DNA from: Alphaproteobacteria bacterium
GTDB taxonomy: Bacteria > Pseudomonadota > Alphaproteobacteria > Geminicoccales > Geminicoccaceae
Assembly: GCA_027045875.1 (NCBI GenBank)
Contig: JALUAG010000052.1
Location: 1 to 55,053, forward strand
DNA: 55,053 nucleotides
Direction: 5' to 3'
Below are positions 43,180 to 53,030 of this stretch, piece by piece (position 1 is the first letter of the stretch; the number at the start of each line of letters is the position of its first letter). The notes beneath the pieces were generated by a model. It had not been told where the DNA came from and did no database searches. It was given only the letters and a program-made list of their open reading frames with translations. The position numbers and the translations under genes are program-made.

Positions 43180-44289
43180 TCAGTAGAGCCGCCTACGGAA
43201 CATGACGGTGGCCGCGGTCAGGGTGAGGAGAGCGATGACCGCCATCGGCCAGATCTGGTCGAGCAGCAGCTCGAAGGGCGTGTCGCGCAGGAAGACGCTG
43301 CGCAGGATCACGAGGAAGTAGCGGAAGGGATTGGCGAGGGTGATGGTCTGGATGGTCTCGGGCATGTTCATGATCGGAGTCGCGAAACCGGAAAGGATCA
43401 CCGCCGGCACAACGAACAGGAAGGCGCCCAGGATGGCCTGCTGCTGGGTGCGGGAGAGCGCCGACACCATGAGGCCCACGCCGGCGATGGCGAGGATGAA
43501 GATGATCAGCCCGAGATAGAGGAGGGCGAGGCTGCCGCGCAGCGGGATCTCGAACCAGAACACGGCCACGGCGACGATCAGGGTACCCTCGGCGAGGCCG
43601 ATGAGCAGGGCCGGCAGCGCCTTGCCGGCTAGGATCTCGAGCGGACGGTAGGGGGTGACGAGCAGCTGTTCGAAGGTGCCGAGTTCGCGCTCGCGGGCCA
43701 CCGACAGCGCGGTCACGACCAGCACCACGACCATGCTCAACAGCCCCGTGAGCCCGGGCACGATGAACCATCGGCTCTCGAGATTGGGGTTGAACCAGGA
43801 GCGGATCTCGAGGCGCGCCGGCGGTCCCGGGAACCCGGCCTCCTGCTCGAGCGCCTGGTTGAAGTGATCGACGATCTCCTGGGCATAGGCGAGGATGCCG
43901 AGAGAGGTGTTGGACTGGCGTCCGTCGAGGACGAGCTGGAGGGGGGCCGGCCTGCCCGCACGCAGGGCCGCCTCGAAACCCGGCTGGATGCGGATGGCGA
44001 CCGCCACCTCGCGGCCGTCGATCGCCCGCCGCAGCGCCGCCTCGCCGGCGAGCGGCACCAGCGGGTCGAAGGTGGGCGAACCCGCGAACAGGGCCACCAC
44101 CGCCCGCGAAGTCGGGCTGTCGTCGGCATCCAGGATGCCGGTGCGGACATCGCGGATGTCGAAGGTGGCGGCGTAACCGAACACCAGGAGCTGGACGAGC
44201 GGCGGTCCGATCAGGACCGCCCGGGAGCGCGGATCCTTCCACAGCACCAGCAGCTCCTTGCGGAAGAGCGCCCAGATCCGTCGCCACAT
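43180..44289 (-). CDS. ybhR: ABC-2 type exporter permease, YbhR-like
   Basis: An inner-membrane half-permease of 369 residues, the length of YbhR. One N-terminal helix (AVLIGPPLVQLLVFGYA) is followed by a large periplasmic domain, then five helices including FIVPGLTGLLSMVVVLVVTAL. A coupling segment reads RERELGTFEQLLVTPYRPLEIL. It is the last gene of the four-gene export operon, 9 bp after the YbhS-like gene. With its partner it would form the channel for drugs, cations or hydrophobic compounds. Confidence 0.9.
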   Translation of the reverse strand: MWRRIWALFRKELLVLWKDPRSRAVLIGPPLVQLLVFGYAATFDIRDVRTGILDADDSPTSRAVVALFAGSPTFDPLVPLAGEAALRRAIDGREVAVAIRIQPGFEAALRAGRPAPLQLVLDGRQSNTSLGILAYAQEIVDHFNQALEQEAGFPGPPARLEIRSWFNPNLESRWFIVPGLTGLLSMVVVLVVTALSVARERELGTFEQLLVTPYRPLEILAGKALPALLIGLAEGTLIVAVAVFWFEIPLRGSLALLYLGLIIFILAIAGVGLMVSALSRTQQQAILGAFLFVVPAVILSGFATPIMNMPETIQTITLANPFRYFLVILRSVFLRDTPFELLLDQIWPMAVIALLTLTAATVMFRRRLY

Positions 44290-44298
44290 GACGCCGCC

Positions 44299-45429
44299 CT
44301 ACTCCAGCGATTTGCGGGTGCGGCGCCGGGCCACCGCGAGAAAGATGGCGGCGATCAGCAGCAGCGCCGCGCCGTCCACCAGATAGACCCGCCACACGTC
44401 GCCGGCGAGGAACATGGTCTGCAGGGAGGAGACGAAGTAGCGGGCCGGGATGATGTAGGTCAGGAGCTGGATGGCCCAGGGCATGCTGCGGATGTCAAAG
44501 ATGAAGCCCGAGAGGATGAAGGCGGGCAGAAAGGCGGTGATGATGGCCACCTGTCCGGCGACGAACTGGCTGCGGGCGAGGGCCGAGACGGCGAGGCCGT
44601 AGGCGAGCGAGGCCATCATGTAGATGCCGGCGAGCAGCAGGAGGGCCAGGAACGAGCCCCGGAAGGGGACGCCGAACAGCAGCACCGCCATCGCCGTCGC
44701 CACCGCCATGCTGCCCATGCCCAGCACGAAATAGGGCAGCAGCTTGCCGATCATGATCTCGCGGATCCGCACCGGGGTGGCGAACAGCGCCTCCATGGTG
44801 CCGCGCTCCCATTCCCTCGCCACCACCAGCGACGTGAGCATGGCACCGATCAGGGTCATGATGATGGCGACCAGCCCCGGAATCAGGAAATGGCGGCTGT
44901 CGATCTCGCTGTTGAACCACATGCGGTGCTCGATCGTGAGCCCGGGCGGCGCCCGCGAGCCGCGGTCGATGCGGGCGAGCCAGCCGGCGAAGGTCCCGCG
45001 CACATAGCCCTGCACGATGCGGGCGGTGTTGGCGTCGACACCGTCGAGGACGAGCTGCACCACGGCCTCGCCGTTCTCGAGGCGGTCGGCGAAATCGTCC
45101 CTGAGGGAGACGATGCCCTGGACCTCGCGGCGGTCGAGCAGTCGGCGGGCGGTGACGATGTCGGCCGCGAACGCGACCCGGAAGTAGGGCGAGCCCCGGA
45201 AGGCCTCGGCGAGGGACTCGGCCGGCTGCGAGGAACTCGGCTTGACGAAGGCGATCCGCACTTCCCTGGGATCGAGGGAGACACCGTAGCCGAACAGGAA
45301 GAGGAGGAGCGCCGGCAGGACGAAGGCGATGGCGATGCTGCTCGGATCGCGCAGGATCTCGAGCCACTCCTTGCGCAGCAGGCCGCGGATGCGCAGACGG
45401 GCGGAACCGTCCCGCGGCGGGGCCGTCAT
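44299..45429 (-). CDS. ybhS: ABC-2 type exporter permease, YbhS-like
   Basis: The partner half-permease, 376 residues, the length of YbhS. Topology mirrors the YbhR-like protein: a first helix (IAIAFVLPALLLFLFGYGVSL), a periplasmic domain, a helix at FLIPGLVAIIMTLIGAML, and the coupling segment REWERGTMEALFATPVRIREI. The start overlaps the ATPase stop (ATGA), showing translational coupling. Confidence 0.9.
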   Translation of the reverse strand: MTAPPRDGSARLRIRGLLRKEWLEILRDPSSIAIAFVLPALLLFLFGYGVSLDPREVRIAFVKPSSSQPAESLAEAFRGSPYFRVAFAADIVTARRLLDRREVQGIVSLRDDFADRLENGEAVVQLVLDGVDANTARIVQGYVRGTFAGWLARIDRGSRAPPGLTIEHRMWFNSEIDSRHFLIPGLVAIIMTLIGAMLTSLVVAREWERGTMEALFATPVRIREIMIGKLLPYFVLGMGSMAVATAMAVLLFGVPFRGSFLALLLLAGIYMMASLAYGLAVSALARSQFVAGQVAIITAFLPAFILSGFIFDIRSMPWAIQLLTYIIPARYFVSSLQTMFLAGDVWRVYLVDGAALLLIAAIFLAVARRRTRKSLE

Positions 45430-47171
45430 GCCGCCTCCCTCCGCCGCTCCTCGAGGAGGGCGACGAAGGCCTCCTCGAGATCGGTGACCTCGGGGGAGCG
45501 CCGCCGTCCCGCCTCGATGATCTCGTCCGGCGTGCCGACCCCGAGCAGGCGGCCGCGCTCGATGATGGCGATGCGGTCGCAGTATTCCGCCTCGTCCAGG
45601 AAGTGGGTGGTCACCATCACCGTCACGCCGGCCTCGGCAAGCGCCATGATCCGTGCCCAGAAGGCGCGGCGGGCGAGCGGATCGACGCCCGAGGTGGGCT
45701 CGTCGAGGAACAGGATCTCGGGCTCGTTCAGAAGGGCGCAGGCCATCGACAGCCGCTGCTTGTAGCCGAGCGGCAGGTCGCCGCTGCGCTGATCCAGCAT
45801 CTCCGCGAGGCCGAACTCGGCGATGGTCTCCGCGAGCCGCCGCCGGCGGCGCGCGCCCACGAGCCCGTAGGCGTCGGCGGTAAAATGGAGGTTCTGCCGC
45901 GGCGTCAGATCGGCGTAGAGCGAGAACTTCTGCGCCATGTAGCCGATGTGGGCGCGGGCCGCCGGGGCGGCGCGCAGGAGATCGTAGCCAAGCACCAGGG
46001 CTTCGCCGGAGGTGGGCGGCAGGAGCCCGCAGAGCATCTTGAAGGTGGTGGACTTGCCGGCCCCGTTGGGGCCGAGGAGGCCGAAGATCTCGCCGCGGCG
46101 GACCTCGAAGCCGATGCCGTCCACCGCGCGGAAGCTGCCGAAGGTCCGCACGAGGTCGCGGATGCGGATCACGACCTCCGGTGCCTCCTGCCGCGGCCGC
46201 GGCGGATCGGCGGGCGCCTTTCCGGCGGTCGGCATGCCGTCCTCGCCGCCCCTCTCTCGCCGCAGCAGGGCGACGACGGCATCCTCGAGCCCCGGAGTGA
46301 CCGGCGTGATCTCGCGCACGCCGCCGAGACCGCGCAGATGCGCCGCGCCCTCCCCCGCCTCGACGACCACCCGGAGGGCGCCGCCCGCGGCCGTCACGTC
46401 GAGGACATCGGCCCGCCGGCGGAGGAGGCGCAGGAGCGGTCTCCGGTCTTCCCTCCCGGTCTCCACCCGGAACACCCGCCCCTCGAGCTCTCTCGTGAGC
46501 CCGCCTGGGGGGCCGTCGGCGATCAGCCGGCCGTCCTGGAGCACGAGCACCCGCTCGCAGCGCTCCGCCTCGTCCAGATAGGCCGTGCTCCAGAGGATGG
46601 TCGCCGGGCCGCCGGCGAGGCGCCGGACGAGCCGCCAGAGCTCGCGGCGGGAGAGCGGATCGACACCCACGCTCGGTTCGTCCAGCAGCAGGAGCTCCGG
46701 CGTCTTCAGAAGCGCCGCGCCCATCGCCAGCTTCTGCCGCATGCCGCCGGACAGTCGGCCGGCGAACCGGTCGGCGAAGGGCGCGAGTTCGGTGGCCGCC
46801 AGGATCTCCCGCAGGCGCCGGCGGCGCAGCTCGCCTTCGAGACCGTAGAGATCCGCGTAGAGATCGAGGTTCTCGCGCACGGAGAGATCGTCGTAGAGGC
46901 CGAAGCGCTGCGGCATGTAGCCGACCCGGGCCTGGACGGCATGGGCCGCCTCGCGCGTATCGAGCCCGAGCACCGTGACCCTGCCCTCGTCCGGCAGCAG
47001 CAGCCCCGCGAGCAGGCGCATCAGGGTGGTCTTGCCGGCACCGTCGGGACCGACGAGCCCGACCAGCCGGCCCCGTTCGAGGTGGAAGGACAGCCGGGTC
47101 AGCGCCTCGATGGTGCGGCCGCCGGCGCGAAAGCGCTTTCCGACCCCTTCGAGACGGACGGCCTCGTTCAT
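45426..47171 (-). CDS. ybhF: Tandem ABC ATPase of a multidrug exporter, YbhF-like
   Basis: A 581-residue protein with two fused ABC domains, like YbhF. The first has VGPDGAGKTTLMRLLAG, signature LSGGMRQKLAMG and LLLLDEPSVGVDP. The second has LLGPNGAGKSTTFKMLCG, signature LPLGYKQRLSMA (Pro-Leu-Gly replaces the usual SGG) and ILFLDEPTSGVDP. A linker of about 80 residues joins them. ATG 47171 overlaps the stop of the upstream HlyD gene. It should power export through the two permeases encoded downstream. Confidence 0.93.
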   Translation of the reverse strand: MNEAVRLEGVGKRFRAGGRTIEALTRLSFHLERGRLVGLVGPDGAGKTTLMRLLAGLLLPDEGRVTVLGLDTREAAHAVQARVGYMPQRFGLYDDLSVRENLDLYADLYGLEGELRRRRLREILAATELAPFADRFAGRLSGGMRQKLAMGAALLKTPELLLLDEPSVGVDPLSRRELWRLVRRLAGGPATILWSTAYLDEAERCERVLVLQDGRLIADGPPGGLTRELEGRVFRVETGREDRRPLLRLLRRRADVLDVTAAGGALRVVVEAGEGAAHLRGLGGVREITPVTPGLEDAVVALLRRERGGEDGMPTAGKAPADPPRPRQEAPEVVIRIRDLVRTFGSFRAVDGIGFEVRRGEIFGLLGPNGAGKSTTFKMLCGLLPPTSGEALVLGYDLLRAAPAARAHIGYMAQKFSLYADLTPRQNLHFTADAYGLVGARRRRRLAETIAEFGLAEMLDQRSGDLPLGYKQRLSMACALLNEPEILFLDEPTSGVDPLARRAFWARIMALAEAGVTVMVTTHFLDEAEYCDRIAIIERGRLLGVGTPDEIIEAGRRRSPEVTDLEEAFVALLEERRREAA

Positions 47172-48199
47172 GGTTCCGCCCGGCCGTTCCCGGTCACGGC
47201 CGCGCCGCCGCCTTCGAGCGGGATTTCCACCGTCACCGGCATGCCCTGACGGAGACCGCGGTCGGGATTGTTCGCGTAGACACGCACCTGATAGACGAGG
47301 CTGGTGCGCAGCTCCTCGGTCTGTACCGTCTTGGGCGTGAATTCCGCCACCGGCGAGATGTAGCCGACCCAGGCGTCGTAACGGCCACCCGAATCGGTAC
47401 GGATGACGGCGCGCATGCCTTCCCGGAGCTTGCCGAGCGCGGGTTCGGGCGCATAGACGCGGGCCCACACCGGCTGGTCGAGTGCGATCGCATAGACGGG
47501 AGTGTAGCCGAGCACCACGTTGCCCGGCTCCTGCAGACGGGCGGTCACCGTTCCCTCGACCTTGCTGCGAAGGCGGGTGTAGGCCAGGCGGGTGCGTGCC
47601 GCCTCGACCTCGGCCTCGGCGCGCGCCACCTCGGCACGCTGGGCGGCGATGTCCTCCTTTCTCGGACCCTCGATCAGCAGGCTCAGCGTCTGCTCCTGGG
47701 CCCGGATCTGGGCCTCCAGGGCCTTTGCTTCCGCGCGGGCGGTATCGAGTTCGGCGCGCGGCGCGAACCGGTCGAGTGCCAGCTTCTCGAGACGCTTGAC
47801 GGTGAGGTCGGCATCCTCCTTCAAGGCTTTGAGCCGTTCGAGCTCGGCCCGTGCACGCTCGATTTCCTGCGGTCGGCTTCCGGCCAGAAGCTTCTCGAGA
47901 ATCGCACGCGACGTCTGCAGCTTCGCCTTGGCGGCCTCGAGCTGCGCCTTGAACAGCGCGTCATCGAGCCGGGCAACCTCCTCGCCGCGGCTGACGCGGT
48001 CACCCTCCTCCTTGTGCATGAGGTCGATGCGGCCCGCTTCGTTGAAGCCGATCCGTGCCTCGCGCACGTCGATGTTGCCGTAGAGCCGGAGCAGGTTCCC
48101 GTCGACCCGGTTCTCCTGAAGGCGCCAGTAGTAGTAGGCGGTGCCTCCGCCGCCGACGAGGAGCACGAGCAGCAGGAGTCGAAGCAGTCTGGCTTTCAT
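47168..48199 (-). CDS. ybhG: HlyD/MFP-family membrane fusion protein, YbhG-like
   Basis: The periplasmic adaptor of the exporter, 343 residues. The N-terminal anchor helix is LLRLLLLVLLVGGGGTAYYYW, followed by a lipoyl half (FNEAGRIDLMHKEEGDRVSRG). A long alpha-hairpin rich in Ala/Glu/Arg follows (about 85-200), then the second lipoyl half (SKVEGTVTARLQEPGN) and a beta-barrel. It leads the operon in the order G-F-S-R found in the Enterobacteria ybh cluster. No TolC gene is nearby. Confidence 0.92.
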   Translation of the reverse strand: MKARLLRLLLLVLLVGGGGTAYYYWRLQENRVDGNLLRLYGNIDVREARIGFNEAGRIDLMHKEEGDRVSRGEEVARLDDALFKAQLEAAKAKLQTSRAILEKLLAGSRPQEIERARAELERLKALKEDADLTVKRLEKLALDRFAPRAELDTARAEAKALEAQIRAQEQTLSLLIEGPRKEDIAAQRAEVARAEAEVEAARTRLAYTRLRSKVEGTVTARLQEPGNVVLGYTPVYAIALDQPVWARVYAPEPALGKLREGMRAVIRTDSGGRYDAWVGYISPVAEFTPKTVQTEELRTSLVYQVRVYANNPDRGLRQGMPVTVEIPLEGGGAAVTGNGRAEP

Positions 48200-48236
48200 C
48201 GTTCGTCCATCGCGTGTCGGTCGGGATCGGTGTTCG

Positions 48237-48677
48237 TCATATGGGAGCGGCGCGCGACCACCCCGCTGCGTAATTTCGTCCCATTCCTACTCGAGGGGGC
48301 GGGCGACCTCCACGAGATTGCCGTCGGGATCGCGGAAGTAGGAAGTAGAGGGAGAGAATCGGCCCCGTGGCGCCCGTGCGGCGGACCGGCCCGAGCAGCA
48401 CGGGATGACCGAGTGCGGTCATCCGGGCGGCCACCGTCTCCAGGGCTTCCTCGGTGAGCAGGCAGAAATCCGCCGAGCCGCGAACGGGATGCGCCGCCCT
48501 GGGCTCGAACTCCCGCCCCGCCTCGTGCAGGTTGATCTTCTGCGCGCCCAGGTGCAGGGCATGGCGATCTTCGCCGAACCGCTCGTGGCGGAGACCGAGC
48601 CCCTCCACGTAGAATCGGCAGGTGGCGGCGAGATCGCCCACCGTCAGCACCAGGTGATCGAACCCGACGACGTTCAT
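48237..48677 (-). pseudogene. VOC/glyoxalase-fold protein with frameshifted C-terminus
   Basis: The first ~115 residues are a normal VOC (glyoxalase/bleomycin resistance) protein: VGFDHLVLTVGDLAATCRFY, LHLGAQKINLHEAG, and ATGPILSLYF. A tandem repeat of 7 bp (GAAGTAG twice on the plus strand, 48335-48348) then shifts the frame, and the ORF ends with an unrelated Arg/Pro-rich tail at 48237. Without one copy the frame would continue as RDPDGNLVEVARPLE and stop at 48287, giving the usual ~127 residues. The metal-binding Glu of that last strand is lost. It overlaps the CinA-like gene by 4 bp. Confidence 0.8.
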
Positions 48678-49456
48678 CGCTTCTCTCCCGCGCCCTCCGG
48701 TTCCTCCTCGCCGCCGATCGCGATGCCCCGTGCACGGGCCGTCTCCTCGAGACGTGCCGACGCCGCCTCGCAGGCAGCGGCGTCGCGGGAGCGGAAGACG
48801 ACGCTGGTGCCGGGGCGCGCGAAAGTGAAGAAGGGATAGCTGCCGATCTCGACGGTGGGGAACGCGTCCTGGATGTCCGCCAGCAGCCGCGCCACGTCGC
48901 CTTCGGGGGCCAGCAGCGTGACGGTTCGCGACACGATGGGCGGCCCACCCTCGAGGCGGTGGCGGATGCCCTCGAACATGGCCTGCATCACCCTGGGGAT
49001 ACCGGCCAGCACGAACACGTTCTCCACCCGGAAACCGGGAGCGGTGCTGATCGGATTGTCGATCAGTTCGGCACCTTCCGGCATGTCCGCCATCTTGAGC
49101 CGGGCGGCGTTGATCTTCTCGGGCGGGTAGTAGGCGCGCAGCCGCCGTTCCGCTTCGGGATGGCGGACGAGCCGCCGGCCGAAGGCCTTCGCGATGCTGG
49201 CGGCGGTGATATCGTCGTGGGTCGGCCCGATGCCGCCGGTGGTGAAGAGGTAGGTATGGCGTCGCCGACAGGCGTTCACCGCTTCGACGATGCGCTCCTC
49301 CACATCGGGTACGATCCGCGCCTCCAGGAGCGGGATGCCGAGGGCGTTGAGCTCGCGGGCGAGGTAGGGCAGGTTGGCATCCACGGTCCTGCCGGAAAGG
49401 ATTTCGTTGCCGATGATGACGAGCGCCGCGGTGGCCGCCTCCTCACTGCTCTTCAT
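48674..49456 (-). CDS. CinA N-terminal / molybdopterin-binding domain protein
   Basis: A 260-residue protein with the MoaB/MogA-like domain of CinA. The segments are LVIIGNEILSGRTVDANLPY, FTTGGIGPTHDDITAASIA, and NPISTAPGFRVENVFVLAGIP. The C-terminal nicotinamide-nucleotide amidohydrolase domain of full CinA is absent, so this is the stand-alone form common in alphaproteobacteria. It may bind or process a nucleotide or pterin ligand; the role is not settled. It is divergent from sfsA with a 46-bp gap. Confidence 0.88.
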   Translation of the reverse strand: MKSSEEAATAALVIIGNEILSGRTVDANLPYLARELNALGIPLLEARIVPDVEERIVEAVNACRRRHTYLFTTGGIGPTHDDITAASIAKAFGRRLVRHPEAERRLRAYYPPEKINAARLKMADMPEGAELIDNPISTAPGFRVENVFVLAGIPRVMQAMFEGIRHRLEGGPPIVSRTVTLLAPEGDVARLLADIQDAFPTVEIGSYPFFTFARPGTSVVFRSRDAAACEAASARLEETARARGIAIGGEEEPEGAGEKR

Positions 49457-49502
49457 GCCGGCTCCCTTCCCCTGTGTCCCGCACGGCCACCGGTAGCTCC
49501 CG

Positions 49503-50198
49503 ATGCGCCTTCCCGGCCCGCTCCGCGCGGGAATCCTCCGTCAGAGGTATAAGCGCTTTCTGGCCGATGTCGAACTGGCGGAGGGCACGGTGGTCACCGC
49601 CCACTGCGCCGACCCGGGCCGACTGCCGGGCCTCGCGGTGCCCGGGGCGCGCGTCTGGCTCTCGCATCACGACGATCCGAGGCGCAAACTGCGCTGGACC
49701 CTGGAGCTGATCGCCCAGGGCGAGGCCCTGGTCGCGGTCAACAGCCAGAACCCGAACCGTATCGCCCGCGAGGGCTTCGAGAGTGGCCGCTTCGCCTTCG
49801 CCGAAGGGTGGACCGAGCTCGTCCGCGAGCCGCGCATCGAGGACGGCACCCGGCTCGACTTCCTCCTGGCCCGTGGCGACCGGCCGCCGCTCTTCGTCGA
49901 GGTCAAGGGCATCACCTGGCGGCGGGAGGGGCTCGCGGTCTTTCCCGACGCGCCCACCCTGCGCGGTCGGAAGCACCTTCGCATCCTCGCCCGGCTCGCC
50001 AGTGAGGGGTTCGGCGCCGCTCTGCTGTTCATCGCCCAGCGCGGGGACGTTTCCGCCTTCGCGCCCGCGGCCGACGTCGATCCCGCCTATGCCGAGGCGC
50101 TGGCCGAAGCCCGCGCGGCGGGGGTGCGGGTGGAGGCCTGGCGCTGCACTGTCAACCATAACGAGATATTGCTGGATAGACAATTACCGTTGGTTTAG
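49503..50198 (+). CDS. sfsA: SfsA family DNA-binding/nuclease-like protein
   Basis: A 231-residue SfsA protein, with an N-terminal OB-like part ([29 protein letters not shown]) and a PD-(D/E)XK-like core (GTRLDFLL, then [11 protein letters not shown]). The C-terminal VNHNEILLD is close to the family end. Originally described as a regulator of maltose genes in E. coli; the nuclease-like core suggests a nucleic-acid role. radC follows after 10 bp. Confidence 0.93.
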   Translation: MRLPGPLRAGILRQRYKRFLADVELAEGTVVTAHCADPGRLPGLAVPGARVWLSHHDDPRRKLRWTLELIAQGEALVAVNSQNPNRIAREGFESGRFAFAEGWTELVREPRIEDGTRLDFLLARGDRPPLFVEVKGITWRREGLAVFPDAPTLRGRKHLRILARLASEGFGAALLFIAQRGDVSAFAPAADVDPAYAEALAEARAAGVRVEAWRCTVNHNEILLDRQLPLV

Positions 50199-50208
50199 AA
50201 TTGCTGGC

Positions 50209-51213
50209 ATGGAGGACGGTGCCGGAGACCGGGAGGTCGTCGACAGGCTCGCCGCCTACGGCCTCGAGGTGGAAGCCACGCCCGGCGAGGGCGGGGGGAC
50301 GGCCTATTTGCTACGCGGCCGCACCTACGCCTATCGCCATCTGATCAAGGCCGAGGGCGGCCTTTGGGAACCCGAGGCGGCGCGCTGGCGCATCGCGGAC
50401 GCGACCCGCCTCGCGGCCCTCGCGAAGCGGCTCGCCGAGGCGCCGTCCGGCCTCGCCGAGGCGGCGCAGCCCTTCGAAGCGACACCCGTCAAGCACTATC
50501 ACGGGCATCGGGCGCGGCTGCGGGAGCGCTTCATGAAGGCCACGCCCGAGGCGCTGGCCGACTACGAGCTCCTGGAGCTGCTGCTCTTCTTCTCCATCCA
50601 CCGGCGCGACACCAAGCCCATCGCCAAGGACATGATCGCCCGCTTCGGCGGCCTCGGCGGCGTGCTGGGTGCCGACCCCGAACAGTACCGCGACTGCTTC
50701 GGCCTCGACCCCGGCCGCGTCGAGGAAGGGGATCGGCGCCGGCCGGTGTACGAGGACGATCTCCGTTTCACCCAGGTGCTGCTCAAGGCGGTCCACGAGT
50801 TCCTGCGGCGGGTGCTCCGGGAGGAGGTGCGGGAGCGGCCGGTGATCGGCTCCTGGTCGGCGCTCATGGACTATCTCAAGGTGGCGATGAGCCACGAGCC
50901 CCGCGAGCATTTCCGGATCCTCTTCCTCGACCGCAAGAACATCCTGATCGGCGACGAGGTGCAGAGCCGGGGTACCGTGGACCACACGCCCCTCTATCCC
51001 CGGGAGGTGGTCAAGCGGGCGCTGGAGCTCGGCGCCTCGGCGATCATCATGGTACACAACCATCCGAGCGGCGATCCCACCCCCTCGAAGGCGGACATCG
51101 ATATGACGCGGCAGGTGGTGCAGGCCCTGGCCGCGGTGGACATCACCGTTCACGACCATGTGGTGATCGGCAAGAACCGGCACGCGAGCTTCCGCAGCCT
51201 ACGCCTCATCTGA
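50209..51213 (+). CDS. radC: RadC-family JAMM protein with an N-terminal extension
   Basis: A 334-residue RadC homologue, about 100 residues longer than usual. The standard region begins at [13 protein letters not shown] (about 97-109). The C-terminal JAB1/MPN metal site is intact ([14 protein letters not shown], preceded by [15 protein letters not shown]). The helix-hairpin-helix region is unusual: after [11 protein letters not shown] it reads [23 protein letters not shown] instead of a recognisable LGxxxA turn. Residues 1-95 include [20 protein letters not shown], a compact extra domain I cannot assign. The function of RadC is still debated (DNA repair has been questioned). Confidence 0.88.
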   Translation: MEDGAGDREVVDRLAAYGLEVEATPGEGGGTAYLLRGRTYAYRHLIKAEGGLWEPEAARWRIADATRLAALAKRLAEAPSGLAEAAQPFEATPVKHYHGHRARLRERFMKATPEALADYELLELLLFFSIHRRDTKPIAKDMIARFGGLGGVLGADPEQYRDCFGLDPGRVEEGDRRRPVYEDDLRFTQVLLKAVHEFLRRVLREEVRERPVIGSWSALMDYLKVAMSHEPREHFRILFLDRKNILIGDEVQSRGTVDHTPLYPREVVKRALELGASAIIMVHNHPSGDPTPSKADIDMTRQVVQALAAVDITVHDHVVIGKNRHASFRSLRLI

Positions 51214-51233
51214 GCCATCCGGCGGCAAGGCCC

Positions 51234-52820
51234 TCAGAGCGCCGCCCCTTCCGGCACCCCGCCGCGCTCGCAGGTGCGGGAGAAGCGGATCGCGGGAAAG
51301 TCCTCCTGCACGCGTCCGAGATCCCAGGCGTTGCGTGCGAGATGGACGAGGCGCCCGTCGCGGTCGGTGGCGAGGCTCGCCCGCTTGGCGGCGACGAAGG
51401 CCTCCCGCGTCCGCTCGTCCGGCGGCCAGCACCAGCGCGCGGTGACGTAGGGCGCCGCTTCGAACTCGACCGGCAGGTCGTATTCCGCGGCGAGCCGCGC
51501 CCGCAGCACGTCGAGCTGCAGCGGCCCCACGACGCCGACGATCCAGTCGGCGCCCAGGAGCGGCCGGAACACCTGGGTCACCCCCTCCTCGGCCATGTCG
51601 GCGAGTGCCTTCTTCAGATGCTTGGCGCGCATTGGATCGCCGAGGCGCACCCGCATCAGGATTTCGGGTGCGAAATCGGGGATGCCGGTGAAGCGGAGTT
51701 TCCGTCCCTCGCTTACCGTGTCGCCGACCCGGAGCTGGCCGTGGTTGGGCAGGCCCACGATGTCGCCGGCGCAGGCCTCCTCGGCGAGCTGGCGATCCTG
51801 GGCGAAGAAGAAGATGGGGGCGGCGACGGTGAGCGGCCGGCCGTCGCGGAGATTGCGCAGCTTCATGCCGCGCCGAAAGCGCCCCGAACAGAGGCGCACG
51901 AACGCCACGCGGTCGCGGTGGCGGGCGTCCATGTTGGCCTGCACCTTGAAGACGAAGCCCGTGACCTCGTTCTCGCCGGGCTCCACCGCTGCGGGTTCGG
52001 CCGGCTGGGCACGGGGCGGCGGCGCGTGCTCGGCGATCGCCTCCAGGAGCGCGCGCACGCCGAAGCTGCGCAGCGCGCTGCCGAAGAAGACCGGTGTCAG
52101 ATGCCCCTCGAGATAGGCGGTGCGATCGAAGGCGGGCAGGGCTTCGCGGGCGAGTTCGAGCTCCTCCCGGAGCCGCGCCGCGGCCCCCTCGCCGATCCGC
52201 CCGACCGCCGTTTCGAAGTCACATTCCACCTCCGGCAGGGGCTCGCGCTCGGGGTCGAACAGCAGCACACCTCCGTCGGCGATGCGAGCGACGCCCCGGA
52301 AGTCGCGCCCCATGCCGATCGGCCAGTTCACGGGCGCGGTGTCGAGGGCGAGCCTGTCGGCGATCTCGTCCAGAAGCTCGAGCGGTTCGCGGGATTCGCG
52401 GTCGAGCTTGTTGACGAAGGTCATGATCGGGATGTCGCGCAGTCGGCAGACCTCGAACAGCTTCAGGGTCCGGGGCTCGATGCCCCTGGCCGCGTCCAGC
52501 ACCATCACCGCGCTGTCGACGGCGGTCAGCGTGCGGTAGGTGTCCTCGGAAAAGTCCTCGTGGCCGGGGGTGTCGAGGAGATTGAAGCGCCGTCCGGCAT
52601 GCTCGAAGGTCATCACCGAGGTGGTGACCGAGATGCCGCGCTTGCGCTCGATCTCGAGCCAGTCCGAGCGCGACCGGCGGCGCTCGCCGCGGGCGCGGAC
52701 CTCGCCCGCGAGATGGATGGCGCCGCCCAGCAGCAGCAGCTTCTCGGTCAGCGTGGTCTTGCCCGCGTCCGGGTGGGAGATGATGGCGAAGGTCCGGCGC
52801 CGCGCGGCGGCCTCCGCCAC
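51234..52820 (-). CDS. prfC: Peptide chain release factor 3
   Basis: The translational GTPase that recycles RF1/RF2 from the ribosome, 528 residues. GTPase motifs are ISHPDAGKTTLTEKLLL (G1), GISVTTSVMTF (G2), LDTPGHEDFSEDTYRTL (G3) and FVNKLD (G4). The later GVVGPLQLDVL segment is typical of RF3. I used GTG 52820 because AGGAGG precedes it by four bases. GTG 52844, eight codons earlier, is also possible. It is convergent with radC (20 bp). Confidence 0.93.
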   Translation of the reverse strand: MAEAAARRRTFAIISHPDAGKTTLTEKLLLLGGAIHLAGEVRARGERRRSRSDWLEIERKRGISVTTSVMTFEHAGRRFNLLDTPGHEDFSEDTYRTLTAVDSAVMVLDAARGIEPRTLKLFEVCRLRDIPIMTFVNKLDRESREPLELLDEIADRLALDTAPVNWPIGMGRDFRGVARIADGGVLLFDPEREPLPEVECDFETAVGRIGEGAAARLREELELAREALPAFDRTAYLEGHLTPVFFGSALRSFGVRALLEAIAEHAPPPRAQPAEPAAVEPGENEVTGFVFKVQANMDARHRDRVAFVRLCSGRFRRGMKLRNLRDGRPLTVAAPIFFFAQDRQLAEEACAGDIVGLPNHGQLRVGDTVSEGRKLRFTGIPDFAPEILMRVRLGDPMRAKHLKKALADMAEEGVTQVFRPLLGADWIVGVVGPLQLDVLRARLAAEYDLPVEFEAAPYVTARWCWPPDERTREAFVAAKRASLATDRDGRLVHLARNAWDLGRVQEDFPAIRFSRTCERGGVPEGAAL

Positions 52821-53030
52821 GGCGCCTCCTGGGCTCGATGTCACCGGCGACGACTCCGTGAAGACGATCGCCCGCAGCGGGCGGGCGTGGGCAGGAGATG
52901 GCGCGGAACCCGCCGCGGCACAAGAGGGAGCACGCCCCGGTGCGCGTCCGGGTCCGCTGCGCACTATGGTCGCACCTCGGCCCGTGATCTCTGGGCGGCG
53001 CGCGACCCGCTGCCTATTCTCGTCCGCGTG

